A stretch of DNA of 64,000 bases from Aquabacterium sp. (GTDB taxonomy: Bacteria; Pseudomonadota; Gammaproteobacteria; Burkholderiales; Burkholderiaceae_C), in contig JAURXM010000040.1 in the NCBI GenBank assembly GCA_030654395.1, positions 1-64,000 on the forward strand, written 5' to 3'. Every line of letters begins with the position of its first letter. The first letter of the stretch is position 1. Below are positions 30,959 to 40,161 of this stretch, one piece after another. Below the pieces are notes generated by a model that searched no databases, was not told the origin of the DNA, and saw only the letters and a program-made list of their open reading frames with translations. The translations under genes were made by a program, and so were the position numbers.

Positions 30959-31818
30959 CCATGACCATCTTGCGCCATCTTTGTCTGGGAGTAATGCTGA
31001 GCCTCAGTACTCAGGCCTTGCTTGCCAAGACCTTGATCGTGGCCATACCCAAAGATGTTCTGGCGGATTATCAGAAGTTTGTTGGCAAGCAAGACGTACT
31101 CCAGATTGTCGATTTCAGTGGTGATAACGCACGCCGTGATGTGGTGGAGGTCGTCTTGTTGCAGCAAGCGCTTCGTCTTGGCGGCAACACCGACAAAATT
31201 GAGTTCAAGACCATTGACTCTTATGCACGCATTCTCAGGGAGCTAGAAAGCGGTCAGGTGCTCATCGCTGCCAACAGCATCTGGCTGGCTGATCTCAAGC
31301 CGCTTGGCGGTGGCATTCACATCAGTCAAGCCGTCGTCGAAAACGGCGCGAGCGAGGCGATGCTTTATACCTTGCCCACCAATGCCCATGCACTGAAGGC
31401 CAAGACACTTGGGGATGTTCGTCAGCTTCGTGCCATATCCAATCAGGCATGGACAGCTGACTGGCTCACCCTATCTAGTTTGAAGCTGCCTTATTTACAA
31501 AGTGCATCAACCTGGGTGTCGATGGTGCAAATGGTGTCCTTTGGTCGAGCCGACTACTTGCTCGGCCCTTTCCCCAAAACGTCAGATTTATCGCTGCAAG
31601 CTGAAGGGGTGCGTTTCGTGCCTATCCCCCAAGTCAAGGTGCGACTCATGGGCAGCAGGCACTTTGTGGTGTCACGCCGTCACCCAGATGGGGCCGGCGC
31701 CTTCACCGCGATCAATGCAGGGCTTAGCCAACTCAAGGCAAAACATGTGATTGAGAAGGCTTACACCGAGTCAGGCTTTCAAAACCCAAACTTCAAAGAC
31801 TGGCACTTCCTGAATTGA
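30955..31818 (+). CDS. Periplasmic solute-binding-like protein
   Basis: 287 residues with a Sec signal peptide (hydrophobic stretch then AlaLeuLeuAla-Lys near residue 25). The mature part alternates strands and helices like a type-2 periplasmic-binding fold (TLIVAIPKDVLADYQKF, RELESGQVLIAANSIWL, FGRADYLLGPFP). The family resemblance is weak (SBP_bac_3-like) and the ligand unknown; no transporter genes adjoin, so a sensory or scavenging role is possible. It is translationally coupled to the preceding membrane protein, and its last 26 bases overlap the end of the convergent flavoprotein gene. Confidence 0.6.
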   Translation: MTMTILRHLCLGVMLSLSTQALLAKTLIVAIPKDVLADYQKFVGKQDVLQIVDFSGDNARRDVVEVVLLQQALRLGGNTDKIEFKTIDSYARILRELESGQVLIAANSIWLADLKPLGGGIHISQAVVENGASEAMLYTLPTNAHALKAKTLGDVRQLRAISNQAWTADWLTLSSLKLPYLQSASTWVSMVQMVSFGRADYLLGPFPKTSDLSLQAEGVRFVPIPQVKVRLMGSRHFVVSRRHPDGAGAFTAINAGLSQLKAKHVIEKAYTESGFQNPNFKDWHFLN

Positions 31819-33097
31819 TCAGGAACTCTTGCACGCCCAACGCGGCCGATTTGCCCGTCGCCATGCACGCAGTGAGCAGATAGCCCCCAGTCGGCGCTTC
31901 CCAGTCCAACATCTCTCCTGCGCAAAAAACACCGGGGCGGGCTTTGAGCATGCCACTTGCATCCATCGCTTCAAATCGCACGCCACCAGCCGTACTAATG
32001 GCCTCATCCATGGGCCTAGCGCGACGCAACGTGACGGGCAAGGCTTTGAGCTTGGCCGCGAGCACCTCCGCACAAGCCAGTTGCTCAGGCGTCAACAATT
32101 CATAAAGCAGTGCAGCCTTGGCACCTTGGATACCCAGTCGGCTTTTCAGGTGTGTGGACAGGCTACGCGGGCCCTTTGGGCGACGTGTCTCTGTCAGCAC
32201 CTGCTCAGCTGTGTGCGAGGGCAGCAAATCAAGGTGGATGGTGGCGTGCCCAGCGCGGTCGATCTCGTCACGGATTCGCGCAGAAAACGCATAGATCAAG
32301 CTGCCTTCCACGCCCGTATCTGTCAGTACAAATTCGCCTTGCTGTTTGTGTGTTTGACCAGCCTGGTCAATCAATGAAATCACCACGGGCTTGATGGGGT
32401 GGCCCGCAAAACGGCTACGCAAATGGGCACTCCAACCGGCTTGATCAGGCCCCGTGGGCGCCACATCAAATCCACAGTTTGATGGCTTAAGCGGATTCAG
32501 ATCGACCCCAATTTGCTGCAACAAGGGCGCCCACGCGCCGTCAGAGCCCAAGCGAGCCCAGCTGGCACCACCCATGGCCAACAATGTGGCTTGGGACTCA
32601 AATTGAACGTCGCCTTTGGGTGTGGCAAAACACAACGCGCCTTTGTCAGACCAGCCCAGCCAGCGGTGACGCATGTGAAAGCGCACGCCGGATTGGCGCA
32701 AGCGGTGCAGCCAAGCACGCAGCAAAGGCGCAGCCTTGAGGTCGCGCGGGAAAACGCGACCGGAAGTCCCCACAAAAGTCTCAATACCCAAGCCCTTGGC
32801 CCAATCCATGAGGTCTTGCGGTGTGAACTGATCAATCAAAGGCGTCAGCACATCTTGCCGTTCTGCAAAGCGTTGCAAGAATAGGGGCAGGGGCTCTGAG
32901 TGAGTCAGATTGAGTCCGCCTCGGCCTGCCAGCAAAAACTTCCGCCCTACGGAGGGCATGGCGTCAAACAAATCGACCTGAATGCCACGTGAGGACAAAA
33001 CCTCTGCGGCCATGAGCCCGGCTGGGCCTGCGCCAATGATGGCCACGGTGACGCTGGAAACGCAGGGTTTGCTTTGTGCTGATGGGGAATGAGTCAC
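31793..33097 (-). CDS. HI0933-type FAD-dependent oxidoreductase (BaiN/PP_4765-like)
   Basis: 434-residue flavoprotein. The Rossmann FAD motif IIGAGPAGLMAAEVL (G22, G24, G27) is followed by GRKFLLAGRGGLNLTHSEP, the second hallmark of the HI0933/PP_4765 family, and the C-terminal GVFCAGEMLDWEAPTGGYLL, which closes the FAD site. The physiological substrate is not established for this branch. The stop codon lies inside the end of the convergent binding-protein gene. The downstream neighbour on the same strand's 5' side is the DUF4124 protein. Confidence 0.87.
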   Translation of the reverse strand: MTHSPSAQSKPCVSSVTVAIIGAGPAGLMAAEVLSSRGIQVDLFDAMPSVGRKFLLAGRGGLNLTHSEPLPLFLQRFAERQDVLTPLIDQFTPQDLMDWAKGLGIETFVGTSGRVFPRDLKAAPLLRAWLHRLRQSGVRFHMRHRWLGWSDKGALCFATPKGDVQFESQATLLAMGGASWARLGSDGAWAPLLQQIGVDLNPLKPSNCGFDVAPTGPDQAGWSAHLRSRFAGHPIKPVVISLIDQAGQTHKQQGEFVLTDTGVEGSLIYAFSARIRDEIDRAGHATIHLDLLPSHTAEQVLTETRRPKGPRSLSTHLKSRLGIQGAKAALLYELLTPEQLACAEVLAAKLKALPVTLRRARPMDEAISTAGGVRFEAMDASGMLKARPGVFCAGEMLDWEAPTGGYLLTACMATGKSAALGVQEFLINSGSASL

Positions 33098-33100
33098 TGA

Positions 33101-33727
33101 TTAGAACCGAAACCTAGGTGGGGTTGAATCCGTTGGTGTGGATGTCGGGCCTTCGTCAACAGGCTTATGTTGACGGGCTGGGGTCGAGGCTGTTTGGTCT
33201 GACGCCTTGGCATCCGTGGGTGCCAAAGGTTTGGCAGCAGGCCAGCGGTAGTTCAAGGGCAGCACTGACTTGGCTGGGTAGCCGGCGGCATCGATGTAGC
33301 TGATCCACTCAGTCTGGCTGAATCCTTTGATCATCTTCTGACCTACACGCAGCGCAGGCAGTTGGTCCGTGCCGTCTTGCTTGGCCAAGGCTTTGACGTC
33401 CTCTGCCGTCAACACGGTGCTTTCTGCAAAAGGAATGCCACGCGCTTTGAGCAATTGGCGGCCTGTGTCGCACGGCGTGCAGTTGCTGCCGGTGTAGAGC
33501 GTCACAGGGTAGCGGGCAGCCACACGTTGGAGCTCGTAAGGCAAGCCGTCCGTTGATGCCACGCTGCCATTGGGCTTGATGGCTTGCGCGGGCGCATCAC
33601 CGGGGATACGGTCGGAGTAGGTCACACGGCCATCTGGGCCAACAACTTTGTACAAAGCCCAAGCCGGTGAGCCAATTGCCATGGTCAAGGCGGCCAAAAT
33701 GGCCATCGTGGAAGCAGTGCGTCGCAT
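33101..33727 (-). CDS. Secreted DUF4124 protein with a glutaredoxin-like domain
   Basis: 208 residues: signal peptide (1-24, ending PAWA), a DUF4124 segment (LYKVVGPDGRVTYSDRIPGD, 25-44), then a thioredoxin/glutaredoxin fold with a CTPC active-site pair (C83, C86 in YTGSNCTPCDTGR) and the cis-Pro region TDQLPALRVGQ, and a disordered Pro/Thr-rich tail. The domain combination points to a periplasmic thiol-disulfide role; the partner is unknown. It lies 3 bases before the flavoprotein gene in the direction of transcription. Confidence 0.85.
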   Translation of the reverse strand: MRRTASTMAILAALTMAIGSPAWALYKVVGPDGRVTYSDRIPGDAPAQAIKPNGSVASTDGLPYELQRVAARYPVTLYTGSNCTPCDTGRQLLKARGIPFAESTVLTAEDVKALAKQDGTDQLPALRVGQKMIKGFSQTEWISYIDAAGYPAKSVLPLNYRWPAAKPLAPTDAKASDQTASTPARQHKPVDEGPTSTPTDSTPPRFRF

Positions 33728-33742
33728 CTCTTTATCCTTGGT

Positions 33743-35776
33743 TTAGCTCATGCCCTGATGACGCAGCAAAGCATCAATCTGGGGCTCTCGGCCACGAAAA
33801 GCCTTGAAGTTATCCATCGCGGAGCGGCTGCCACCGGCTTCCAAAATGGCTTCTCGGTAACGTCGACCCACCTCCGGGTTGAGCAGGCCTTGTGAGGGCG
33901 TTGAGGCTTCCTCGAATGCAGCATAGGCGTCTGCAGAGAGTACCTCTGCCCACTTGTAGCTGTAATAGCCTGCTGCGTAACCGCCTGCAAAAATGTGTGA
34001 AAAGCTGTGCTGAAAGCGGTTGAACGCAGGTGGGATGTTGACGGCGACTTCTTGACGGACTTGGTCCACGATGTCTTGCACGTGCGCTTCTTGGCCAGGC
34101 TCAGCGTGCAAGCGCATGTCAAACAAGGAGAACTCAACTTGGCGCAGGGTTTGCATGCCGCTTTGAAAGTTCTTGGCAGCCGTCATTTTGTCAAATAAGG
34201 CACGCGGCAGATGGGCACCTGTGTCGACATGGCTGGTGAGCTTTTGAACGACGTCCCACTCCCAGCAGAAGTTCTCCATGAACTGGCTAGGTAATTCAAC
34301 CGCGTCCCATTCGACACCACTGATGCCCGCTACGCCAATGTCATCGACCTGGGTCAGCATGTGGTGCAGGCCGTGACCGAACTCGTGAAATAGCGTGGTG
34401 ACGTCGTCGTGCGTGAGCAAAGCAGGCTTGTCGCCCACACCTTTGCCGTAGTTGCAAACCAAGTGGGCCACGGGTGTCTGGGTTAAGCCGGTGTCAGGGC
34501 GCTTCCAGCGGCCACGGACGTCGTCCATCCAAGCGCCTGGACGTTTGCCGGTGCGGGCATAAGGATCAAGATAGAACTGGCCAACGAGCTTGCCTGCACG
34601 CTCGATGCGGAAGAATCGCACTGACTCATGCCACACAGGGGCGCTGTCGGGCTGTATGCGCACATCAAACAGGGTTTCGATCAGACCGAATAGGCCTTGC
34701 AGTACGGTGGCTTCGGTGAAATAGAGTTTGACTTCTTGGTCGCTGAAAGCGTAGCGGGCTTCTTTGAGCTTTTCGCTGACATAGGCGATGTCCCAAGCCT
34801 GCAGGTCCAACAAGCCCAGTTCGGTTTTGGCGAAGTCTCGTAACTCGGCCATGTCCTTCTCGGCGAACGGGTGAGCGCGTTTGGCCAAGTCCCTCAAAAA
34901 ATCGGTGACTTGTTTAGGATTGGCCGCCATTTTGGGCACCAACGACACATCGGCAAAACTGTCATAGCCCAGTAAGGCGGCCTCTTCTTGGCGCAAGGCA
35001 ACGATTTCTTGCATCAGCAATGAGTTGTCGCGCTCCGGTGCGCCTTGTTCGCTGGCGCGTGTGCTGTAGGCGCGGTAGAGCGTCTCACGCAAGGCCCGGT
35101 CACTGGCGTACATCATGACGGGCAGGTAGCAGGGCATGTGCAAAGTCAGCTTGTGCCCGTCTTTGCCTTCGGTTTGTGCGGCCGATCGACTGGATTGAAT
35201 GACGTCTTCCGGTACGCCAGCCAAGGCGTCGCTTTGCGCGTAGTAAGCGAAAGCGTCGGTTGAGTCCATCACGTGTTCGGAGAACGCTTGTGATTTGGCC
35301 GCTTGCAGTTCTTGGATCTCGGCGAAACGTTGCTTGGCTTGCCCTTGCAACTCTGCGCCACCCATGACAAACCCACGCAGGGCCAGGTCGAGTGCGCGGC
35401 GGCGAGCCGGGCTCAAGGCTGGACTGGCGTCGTGGAGTGCTTTGTACTTGGCATACAGACGCTCGTCCGCACCCAAGCGGGTGTAGAACTCGGTCATGCG
35501 AGGCAAATTGTCGTTGTAAGCCGCCCGCAGCTCGGGTGTGTCAGCCACGCTGTTGAGGTGCCCCACAGCGCCCCAAGCACCACCCAGCCGCTCTGTGGAT
35601 ACGTCCAGCAGCAAGGACAGGGTGTCGTAGTCGGGCACGATATCGGGGCCGGTGACCTTGATCAGGGCCGCTTCGGCGTCAGCCAGCAGCACATCTAGGG
35701 CTGGCGCAACGTTCTCAGGCTTGATCTGATCAAACAGAGGCAGACCGCTTGTATCTAGCAAGGGATTGGTGCTCAT
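33743..35776 (-). CDS. prlC: Oligopeptidase A (M3 family metallopeptidase)
   Basis: Cytosolic zinc endopeptidase that degrades short peptides, including cleaved signal peptides. It has 677 residues, as expected. The zinc motif HEFGH is at 464-468 ([16 protein letters not shown]), with the third ligand expected in the following [17 protein letters not shown]. The start ATG overlaps the folD stop by four bases (ATGA), so it is translated from a folD-prlC message. Confidence 0.96.
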   Translation of the reverse strand: MSTNPLLDTSGLPLFDQIKPENVAPALDVLLADAEAALIKVTGPDIVPDYDTLSLLLDVSTERLGGAWGAVGHLNSVADTPELRAAYNDNLPRMTEFYTRLGADERLYAKYKALHDASPALSPARRRALDLALRGFVMGGAELQGQAKQRFAEIQELQAAKSQAFSEHVMDSTDAFAYYAQSDALAGVPEDVIQSSRSAAQTEGKDGHKLTLHMPCYLPVMMYASDRALRETLYRAYSTRASEQGAPERDNSLLMQEIVALRQEEAALLGYDSFADVSLVPKMAANPKQVTDFLRDLAKRAHPFAEKDMAELRDFAKTELGLLDLQAWDIAYVSEKLKEARYAFSDQEVKLYFTEATVLQGLFGLIETLFDVRIQPDSAPVWHESVRFFRIERAGKLVGQFYLDPYARTGKRPGAWMDDVRGRWKRPDTGLTQTPVAHLVCNYGKGVGDKPALLTHDDVTTLFHEFGHGLHHMLTQVDDIGVAGISGVEWDAVELPSQFMENFCWEWDVVQKLTSHVDTGAHLPRALFDKMTAAKNFQSGMQTLRQVEFSLFDMRLHAEPGQEAHVQDIVDQVRQEVAVNIPPAFNRFQHSFSHIFAGGYAAGYYSYKWAEVLSADAYAAFEEASTPSQGLLNPEVGRRYREAILEAGGSRSAMDNFKAFRGREPQIDALLRHQGMS

Positions 35777-36624
35777 TTTGTGCGTTCCGCAGCTTCCATG
35801 GTGTTGACCAGTAACATGGTAATCGTCATCGGGCCAACACCACCAGGTACAGGGGTAATCCAGCCTGCGACTTCTTTCACGCCAGCAAAATCCACGTCTC
35901 CGCAGAGCTTGCCTTCATCGTCACGGTTCATTCCCACGTCGATAACCACGGCGCCTGGCTTGACCATGTCAGCGGTCAATACATTGCGTTTGCCGACGGC
36001 TGCCACGACCACATCAGCTTGGCGAGTGTGATAGGCCAAGTCCGGTGTGCCGCTGTGGCAGATGGTGACGGTGGCATTGGCTTGTAGCAGCATCATCGCC
36101 ATGGGTTTGCCGACGATGTTGCTGCGACCGATCACGACCGCGTGCTTGCCTTTGAGGTTGGCCATGCCGATGGATTCCAGCATCTTCATGCAGCCATAAG
36201 GTGTACAGGCTTTGAATCCAGGTTCACCCACCATCAGGGCGCCTGCGCTGGCGATGTGAAAGCCATCCACATCCTTGACGGGAGAGATGGACTCGATGAC
36301 TTTGTGGTCGTCGATGTGCTTGGGCAGCGGCAGTTGCACCAAGATGCCGTGGATGTTCGGATCGTTGTTGAGTGCTTGCACGCGGGCCAGCAGCTCGGCT
36401 TCGGTCATCGTTGCAGGGTATTTTTCTAGTACCGAAGTCAGGCCACTGTCCTCACAGGCTTTGACTTTGTTGCGAACGTAGACTTGACTGGCTGGGTTGT
36501 CGCCAACCAGTACCACGGCCAAACCGGGCTTGATGCCGGACGTGGCCAGTTTGGCGGCGCGTTGGGCGACTTCGGCACGCAGTTGTTTGGACAGGGCGTT
36601 GCCGTCGATGATTTGGGCTGTCAT
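35773..36624 (-). CDS. folD: Methylenetetrahydrofolate dehydrogenase/cyclohydrolase FolD
   Basis: Bifunctional enzyme interconverting 5,10-methylene-, methenyl- and 10-formyl-tetrahydrofolate with NADP+. It has 283 residues. Motifs: [20 protein letters not shown] with the catalytic Lys, [12 protein letters not shown], and the NADP-binding [17 protein letters not shown]; the C-terminal [15 protein letters not shown] is the family signature. The ATG at 36622-36624, with GGAG upstream, is chosen instead of the longer frame from 36687. It is the first gene of the folD-prlC pair. Confidence 0.97.
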   Translation of the reverse strand: MTAQIIDGNALSKQLRAEVAQRAAKLATSGIKPGLAVVLVGDNPASQVYVRNKVKACEDSGLTSVLEKYPATMTEAELLARVQALNNDPNIHGILVQLPLPKHIDDHKVIESISPVKDVDGFHIASAGALMVGEPGFKACTPYGCMKMLESIGMANLKGKHAVVIGRSNIVGKPMAMMLLQANATVTICHSGTPDLAYHTRQADVVVAAVGKRNVLTADMVKPGAVVIDVGMNRDDEGKLCGDVDFAGVKEVAGWITPVPGGVGPMTITMLLVNTMEAAERTK

Positions 36625-36673
36625 GCGCTTGCTCCGAGATGCGAGGTTGATACAAAAAGAGGGGTGCAAACGG

Positions 36674-36704
36674 AAAAAGGCCGCCACGATTTGCTGAGGC
36701 GGCC
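36674..36704 (-). terminator. Rho-independent terminator after the response-regulator gene
   Basis: On the minus strand GGCCGCC (704-698 of the 36 kb region) pairs with GGCGGCC (685-679) around a 12-base loop, followed by TTTTT (678-674). It separates the two-component genes from folD. Confidence 0.82.
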
Positions 36705-36764
36705 CTTATCGGGTTTGATGCAGCGCCGCCCAATTAGACGCCGTTGCATCGATGAAGCACAGGC

Positions 36765-37406
36765 TTACTTAGCGGGTGCTGCGCCGGGAGGGGTGCTGGC
36801 ACCCAGTGCAATTTTGAGCAAATCGGCCACGGTGTTGGCGTTGAGCTTTTCCATCACGTTGGCACGGTGGGCTTCAACCGTTTTGATGCTGATACCCAAG
36901 TCGTCGGCGATCTGTTTGTTTAGGCGTCCAGCGACGATGCGTTCCAGCACTTGGGCTTCACGGGTGGTTAAGCGCGACAACAAGGCGTCTCGGCTCGCAG
37001 CTTCTTGCGAGCTGGAGAAGGCGACACGCGCCTCTTCAAGCATGCGCTCGACCAGTGAGACCAAAGCGTCTTCTTTGAATGGCTTTTCGATGAAGTCCAT
37101 TGCGCCTTTTTTCATGGTGTTCACGGCCATGGGCACGTCGCCGTGGCCTGTGATGAACACGATAGGCAAAGGGGACTTGCGATCAAGCAGCTTGTCTTGC
37201 AATTCGAGCCCGCTCATGCCATCCATGCGGATGTCGGCGATCAAACAAGCGACTTCACGAGGGTCGAAGCGAGCAAGGAAGGACTCGGCGGAGTCAAAAC
37301 AACGGACGCGGTAGTCCTTGCCTTCCAGAAGCCATTGCAACGAGTCGCGCACGGCCTCGTCGTCATCAACCACATACACAGTGCCTTTTTTAGGGATCAA
37401 GCTCAT
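36765..37406 (-). CDS. FixJ/NarL-type response regulator
   Basis: 213 residues: receiver domain with phosphoacceptor D58 (CLIADIRMDGMSG), acidic pocket DDDEAV (14-19) and the conserved Lys of IEKPFKEDALV; then a LuxR-type helix-turn-helix (LTTREAQVLERIVAGRLNKQ ... ISIKTVEAHRANVMEKL). This is the FixJ/TtrR/DctR arrangement. The ATG overlaps the stop of the sensor gene by four bases, so the pair is coupled. Its targets are unknown; the divergent pyruvate dehydrogenase operon is a candidate by position only. Confidence 0.92.
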   Translation of the reverse strand: MSLIPKKGTVYVVDDDEAVRDSLQWLLEGKDYRVRCFDSAESFLARFDPREVACLIADIRMDGMSGLELQDKLLDRKSPLPIVFITGHGDVPMAVNTMKKGAMDFIEKPFKEDALVSLVERMLEEARVAFSSSQEAASRDALLSRLTTREAQVLERIVAGRLNKQIADDLGISIKTVEAHRANVMEKLNANTVADLLKIALGASTPPGAAPAK

Positions 37407-39991
37407 GGGGTGCCGGCAAGTAATTCGTTGGAAGGGTCGGTCGTTGTGTCTGTAAAGTCACCAACGTCACCGCTGTCGATCGGCAGGGTAAATGTGAAAC
37501 GACACCCTGTGACCGTCTCGCCATTGTAGATGTTCTCAGCCTTGATTCGACCCTGATGTGACTCAATGATAGAGCGACAAAGACTAAGGCCTATCCCTAA
37601 CCCTTCGGCTTTTGTGGAGTGAAAAGCCTCGAATAATCGTTTGAGAACGTCTTCATTGATGCCAGGGCCGCCATCGCTGACAGAGAACTCCACCACCGCG
37701 CTTTGATCCTCAAGCTTGCGCTGCTGAACACGCAAATCGATGATGCGGCGCGACTGCGGCATCTGCCCCGAATCAATGGCCTCAGCGGCGTTTTTGAGCA
37801 AGTTAAGCAAGACCTGCTCAATCAGTATCGGGTCGGCCATGAGCGTGGGCAAGCGGTTGGCCACGGTTGTATTCAGGGTGACGCGGCGGCGTTTCATTTC
37901 AAATACGGCCAACTCCAAAACCGCATCGGTGATGTCCCGCACGCGACTGGGTTGGCGCTGGGGTTCGCTGCGCTTAACAAACTGGCGGATGCGGTGGATG
38001 ATTTGACCTGCACGTTGTGCTTGTCGACCGGTTTTCTCTAGGGCGCCGATCAGGGATTCATTGTCGATCTGGCCCGATTGAACCCGGCTGATCATGCCGC
38101 TGCAATAGTTGGCGATGGCCGCAAGTGGTTGATTGAGTTCGTGCGCGACGGTTGAAGCCATCTCGCCCATGGTGATCAATCGGCTGGTGAATTGGGCTTT
38201 TTCGGCTTGGCGGGCAGCGACCTCCTCGGACTGTCTGCGGTCGTTGATGTCTGTGGCGATCAGCATCTGGGCCAAGTTGCCGTCGGTCCACTGAACATAC
38301 CGGGCGCGCACGTCAAACCACTTTTGGACGCTGTCCATGAAAATCTCTCGTGTCTCGCTGCCCGCATTGGTCAGCTCCTGCGTTGGCAGGCCACCAAAGT
38401 CATCAACGGACTCATCACAAACGGGTTGAGGATCCGCTGTCATTGCCCCCCCCGTGAGCTGGGTATGGGCATCAGGATTGGCGCCAAACCACAGGCGATA
38501 AGACCGATTGGCAAAGAGCAAATCACCCCGTTTGACCGACACCACGGATACGGCTGCATCAAGTCCTTCCAGAACCGTTGTGAACCGTTCATGGGCCGCA
38601 GTGAGTTGGTCGCGTACCCGCTTGGCTTCAGTGATATTGGTCACCGATGTCATCCAGCCTGTCTGATTGCCTTGATCATCGATCAGTGGGGACACGTACA
38701 TGCGGGCGTCAAATTGGCTGGCGTCGCGGCGCTGCATGAGCACTTCAATGCCGCCCATTGGACTGCGGCCAAGCAACTCTTGCTGGAACATGCGGTTGAA
38801 CTCGTCCAAGCGGTCTTTGGGCCAGTACGGGTAGGGGGGGACACAGCCAATCAACTCGTCCTCAGAGAACCCGGTCATGGCACAAAAAGCAGGGTTGACG
38901 TAGGTGATGCGGCCATCAAGGTCAATGGTGCGCATGCCGGTCAGCATGGAGTTCTCCATGGCGCGGCGGAAGTTGGTCTCTTGCACCAATGTTTTTTGGA
39001 TTTGAGAGCGCCGCCTCATGTGGCGCAGCATGCCCAGCAAGGTCCACACGGTCAGCGCCGACAAGGCCACCACCATCCAAAAGAGCGTGTTACCGACCAG
39101 GTTTGACGAGGTTCTGAAACCCATGCCGCGCAACATCAATCCGTTACCCACAGGCGTCACAACCACGTCGTGGACAAAGGTGGGCTTGGCTGATGACTCG
39201 TTGCCGGCGCCAACTGTGCTGGTCAATAAATCACCATTGACCTGCACCAAGCTCATCGCATGCCGACTGGCCACTTCGCGAGGCACAAGGTAGCGCATCA
39301 AAGATTCAAGCGAATACTCGGTGACCAAATTGCCCATGAACCCGTAGCGGTCAATCAAGGGGATGTGCACCTGGATGACCTTGGCTGCCATTTGGTTGGC
39401 ATAAGGCCTGGAATAAACCGGCTGGTTGCGCTCACGAGCGAGCTTGAAGGCGTTTTTCGGCTCTTTGGTGTCTTGCAAGGGCGCGAACATGTCCGGATGG
39501 CTGCCGAACGTATCCATATCCAAGGATGGCGCTGGGTCCAGAGGCAAACTCAAGCTGGGGCTGATGGCCTTGATGCTGGCGTCGGCCTGAACCCATGACA
39601 CGCTGATGATCTCTGGGCGAGCACGTGCGAAGTCGCCTGCTTGCTGCATGAATTGCTGAGGATTGATCGATTTGACGCTGATTTCACGTGCCAAGCGCAT
39701 CAGCTGCTCTTGGTTCTCTATCAAGCGCAGGCGAATCTGTTGCTGAACGACCTCAGTGTCGCGTTTTACTGACTCTTGCTCTCGCTCAATCTCTTCGTTT
39801 CGGATGTACCAAAAGGCCGCAATGATCGCCGCCAAAAAGAGCAAGACGGAGACAAGGGGCCCCAGCGTTGCGTAGCGATCTTGCTGGCCAGGAGATTGCT
39901 TGCGCCACCAACGCCAAAACAAACGATTTGTCTGGGTTGAGCGAGCCTCTGGCGGTGGTGCAGGCGTGTTCGTAGATGCGGAAAAGACCAT
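37403..39991 (-). CDS. Membrane-bound PAS-domain sensor histidine kinase
   Basis: About 862 residues from the ATG at 39991 (871 from a GTG at 40018; neither has a convincing Shine-Dalgarno). Order: cytoplasmic N-terminus, membrane segment (LVSVLLFLAAIIAAFWYI), a ~230-residue periplasmic sensor region, second membrane segment (TLFWMVVALSALTVWTLLGM), a PAS domain (MENSMLTGMRTIDLDGRITY ... NPAFCAMTGFSEDEL) with PAC, a second PAS-like region, a FixL-like HisKA box with the phosphorylated His in TVAHELNQPLAAIANYCS (H617), and an ATPase domain (NLLKNAAEAID, DGGPGINEDVL, GLGIGLSLCRSI). It resembles the DctB/FixL group. Confidence 0.9.
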   Translation of the reverse strand: MVFSASTNTPAPPPEARSTQTNRLFWRWWRKQSPGQQDRYATLGPLVSVLLFLAAIIAAFWYIRNEEIEREQESVKRDTEVVQQQIRLRLIENQEQLMRLAREISVKSINPQQFMQQAGDFARARPEIISVSWVQADASIKAISPSLSLPLDPAPSLDMDTFGSHPDMFAPLQDTKEPKNAFKLARERNQPVYSRPYANQMAAKVIQVHIPLIDRYGFMGNLVTEYSLESLMRYLVPREVASRHAMSLVQVNGDLLTSTVGAGNESSAKPTFVHDVVVTPVGNGLMLRGMGFRTSSNLVGNTLFWMVVALSALTVWTLLGMLRHMRRRSQIQKTLVQETNFRRAMENSMLTGMRTIDLDGRITYVNPAFCAMTGFSEDELIGCVPPYPYWPKDRLDEFNRMFQQELLGRSPMGGIEVLMQRRDASQFDARMYVSPLIDDQGNQTGWMTSVTNITEAKRVRDQLTAAHERFTTVLEGLDAAVSVVSVKRGDLLFANRSYRLWFGANPDAHTQLTGGAMTADPQPVCDESVDDFGGLPTQELTNAGSETREIFMDSVQKWFDVRARYVQWTDGNLAQMLIATDINDRRQSEEVAARQAEKAQFTSRLITMGEMASTVAHELNQPLAAIANYCSGMISRVQSGQIDNESLIGALEKTGRQAQRAGQIIHRIRQFVKRSEPQRQPSRVRDITDAVLELAVFEMKRRRVTLNTTVANRLPTLMADPILIEQVLLNLLKNAAEAIDSGQMPQSRRIIDLRVQQRKLEDQSAVVEFSVSDGGPGINEDVLKRLFEAFHSTKAEGLGIGLSLCRSIIESHQGRIKAENIYNGETVTGCRFTFTLPIDSGDVGDFTDTTTDPSNELLAGTP

Positions 39992-40161
39992 ATCTTGATT
40001 ATCGGTGTGGTAGCTCACAATTTAAGAGGTGATCTACAGCGTATATTTTCCATCAGGCGAAAGGGTTGGAGTGGCCCGCTTTAGGGCGTTTATCCACGCT
40101 CACAAGTGTGCTGTTTTGACCATACTGCCCTGTAAGCCGTTATCAACTGGAGCCTGTACCT

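Noticed and set aside
40085-40098. DnaA box upstream of aceE (TTATCCACG)
   Set aside because: A single box with one mismatch and no partner; likely chance.
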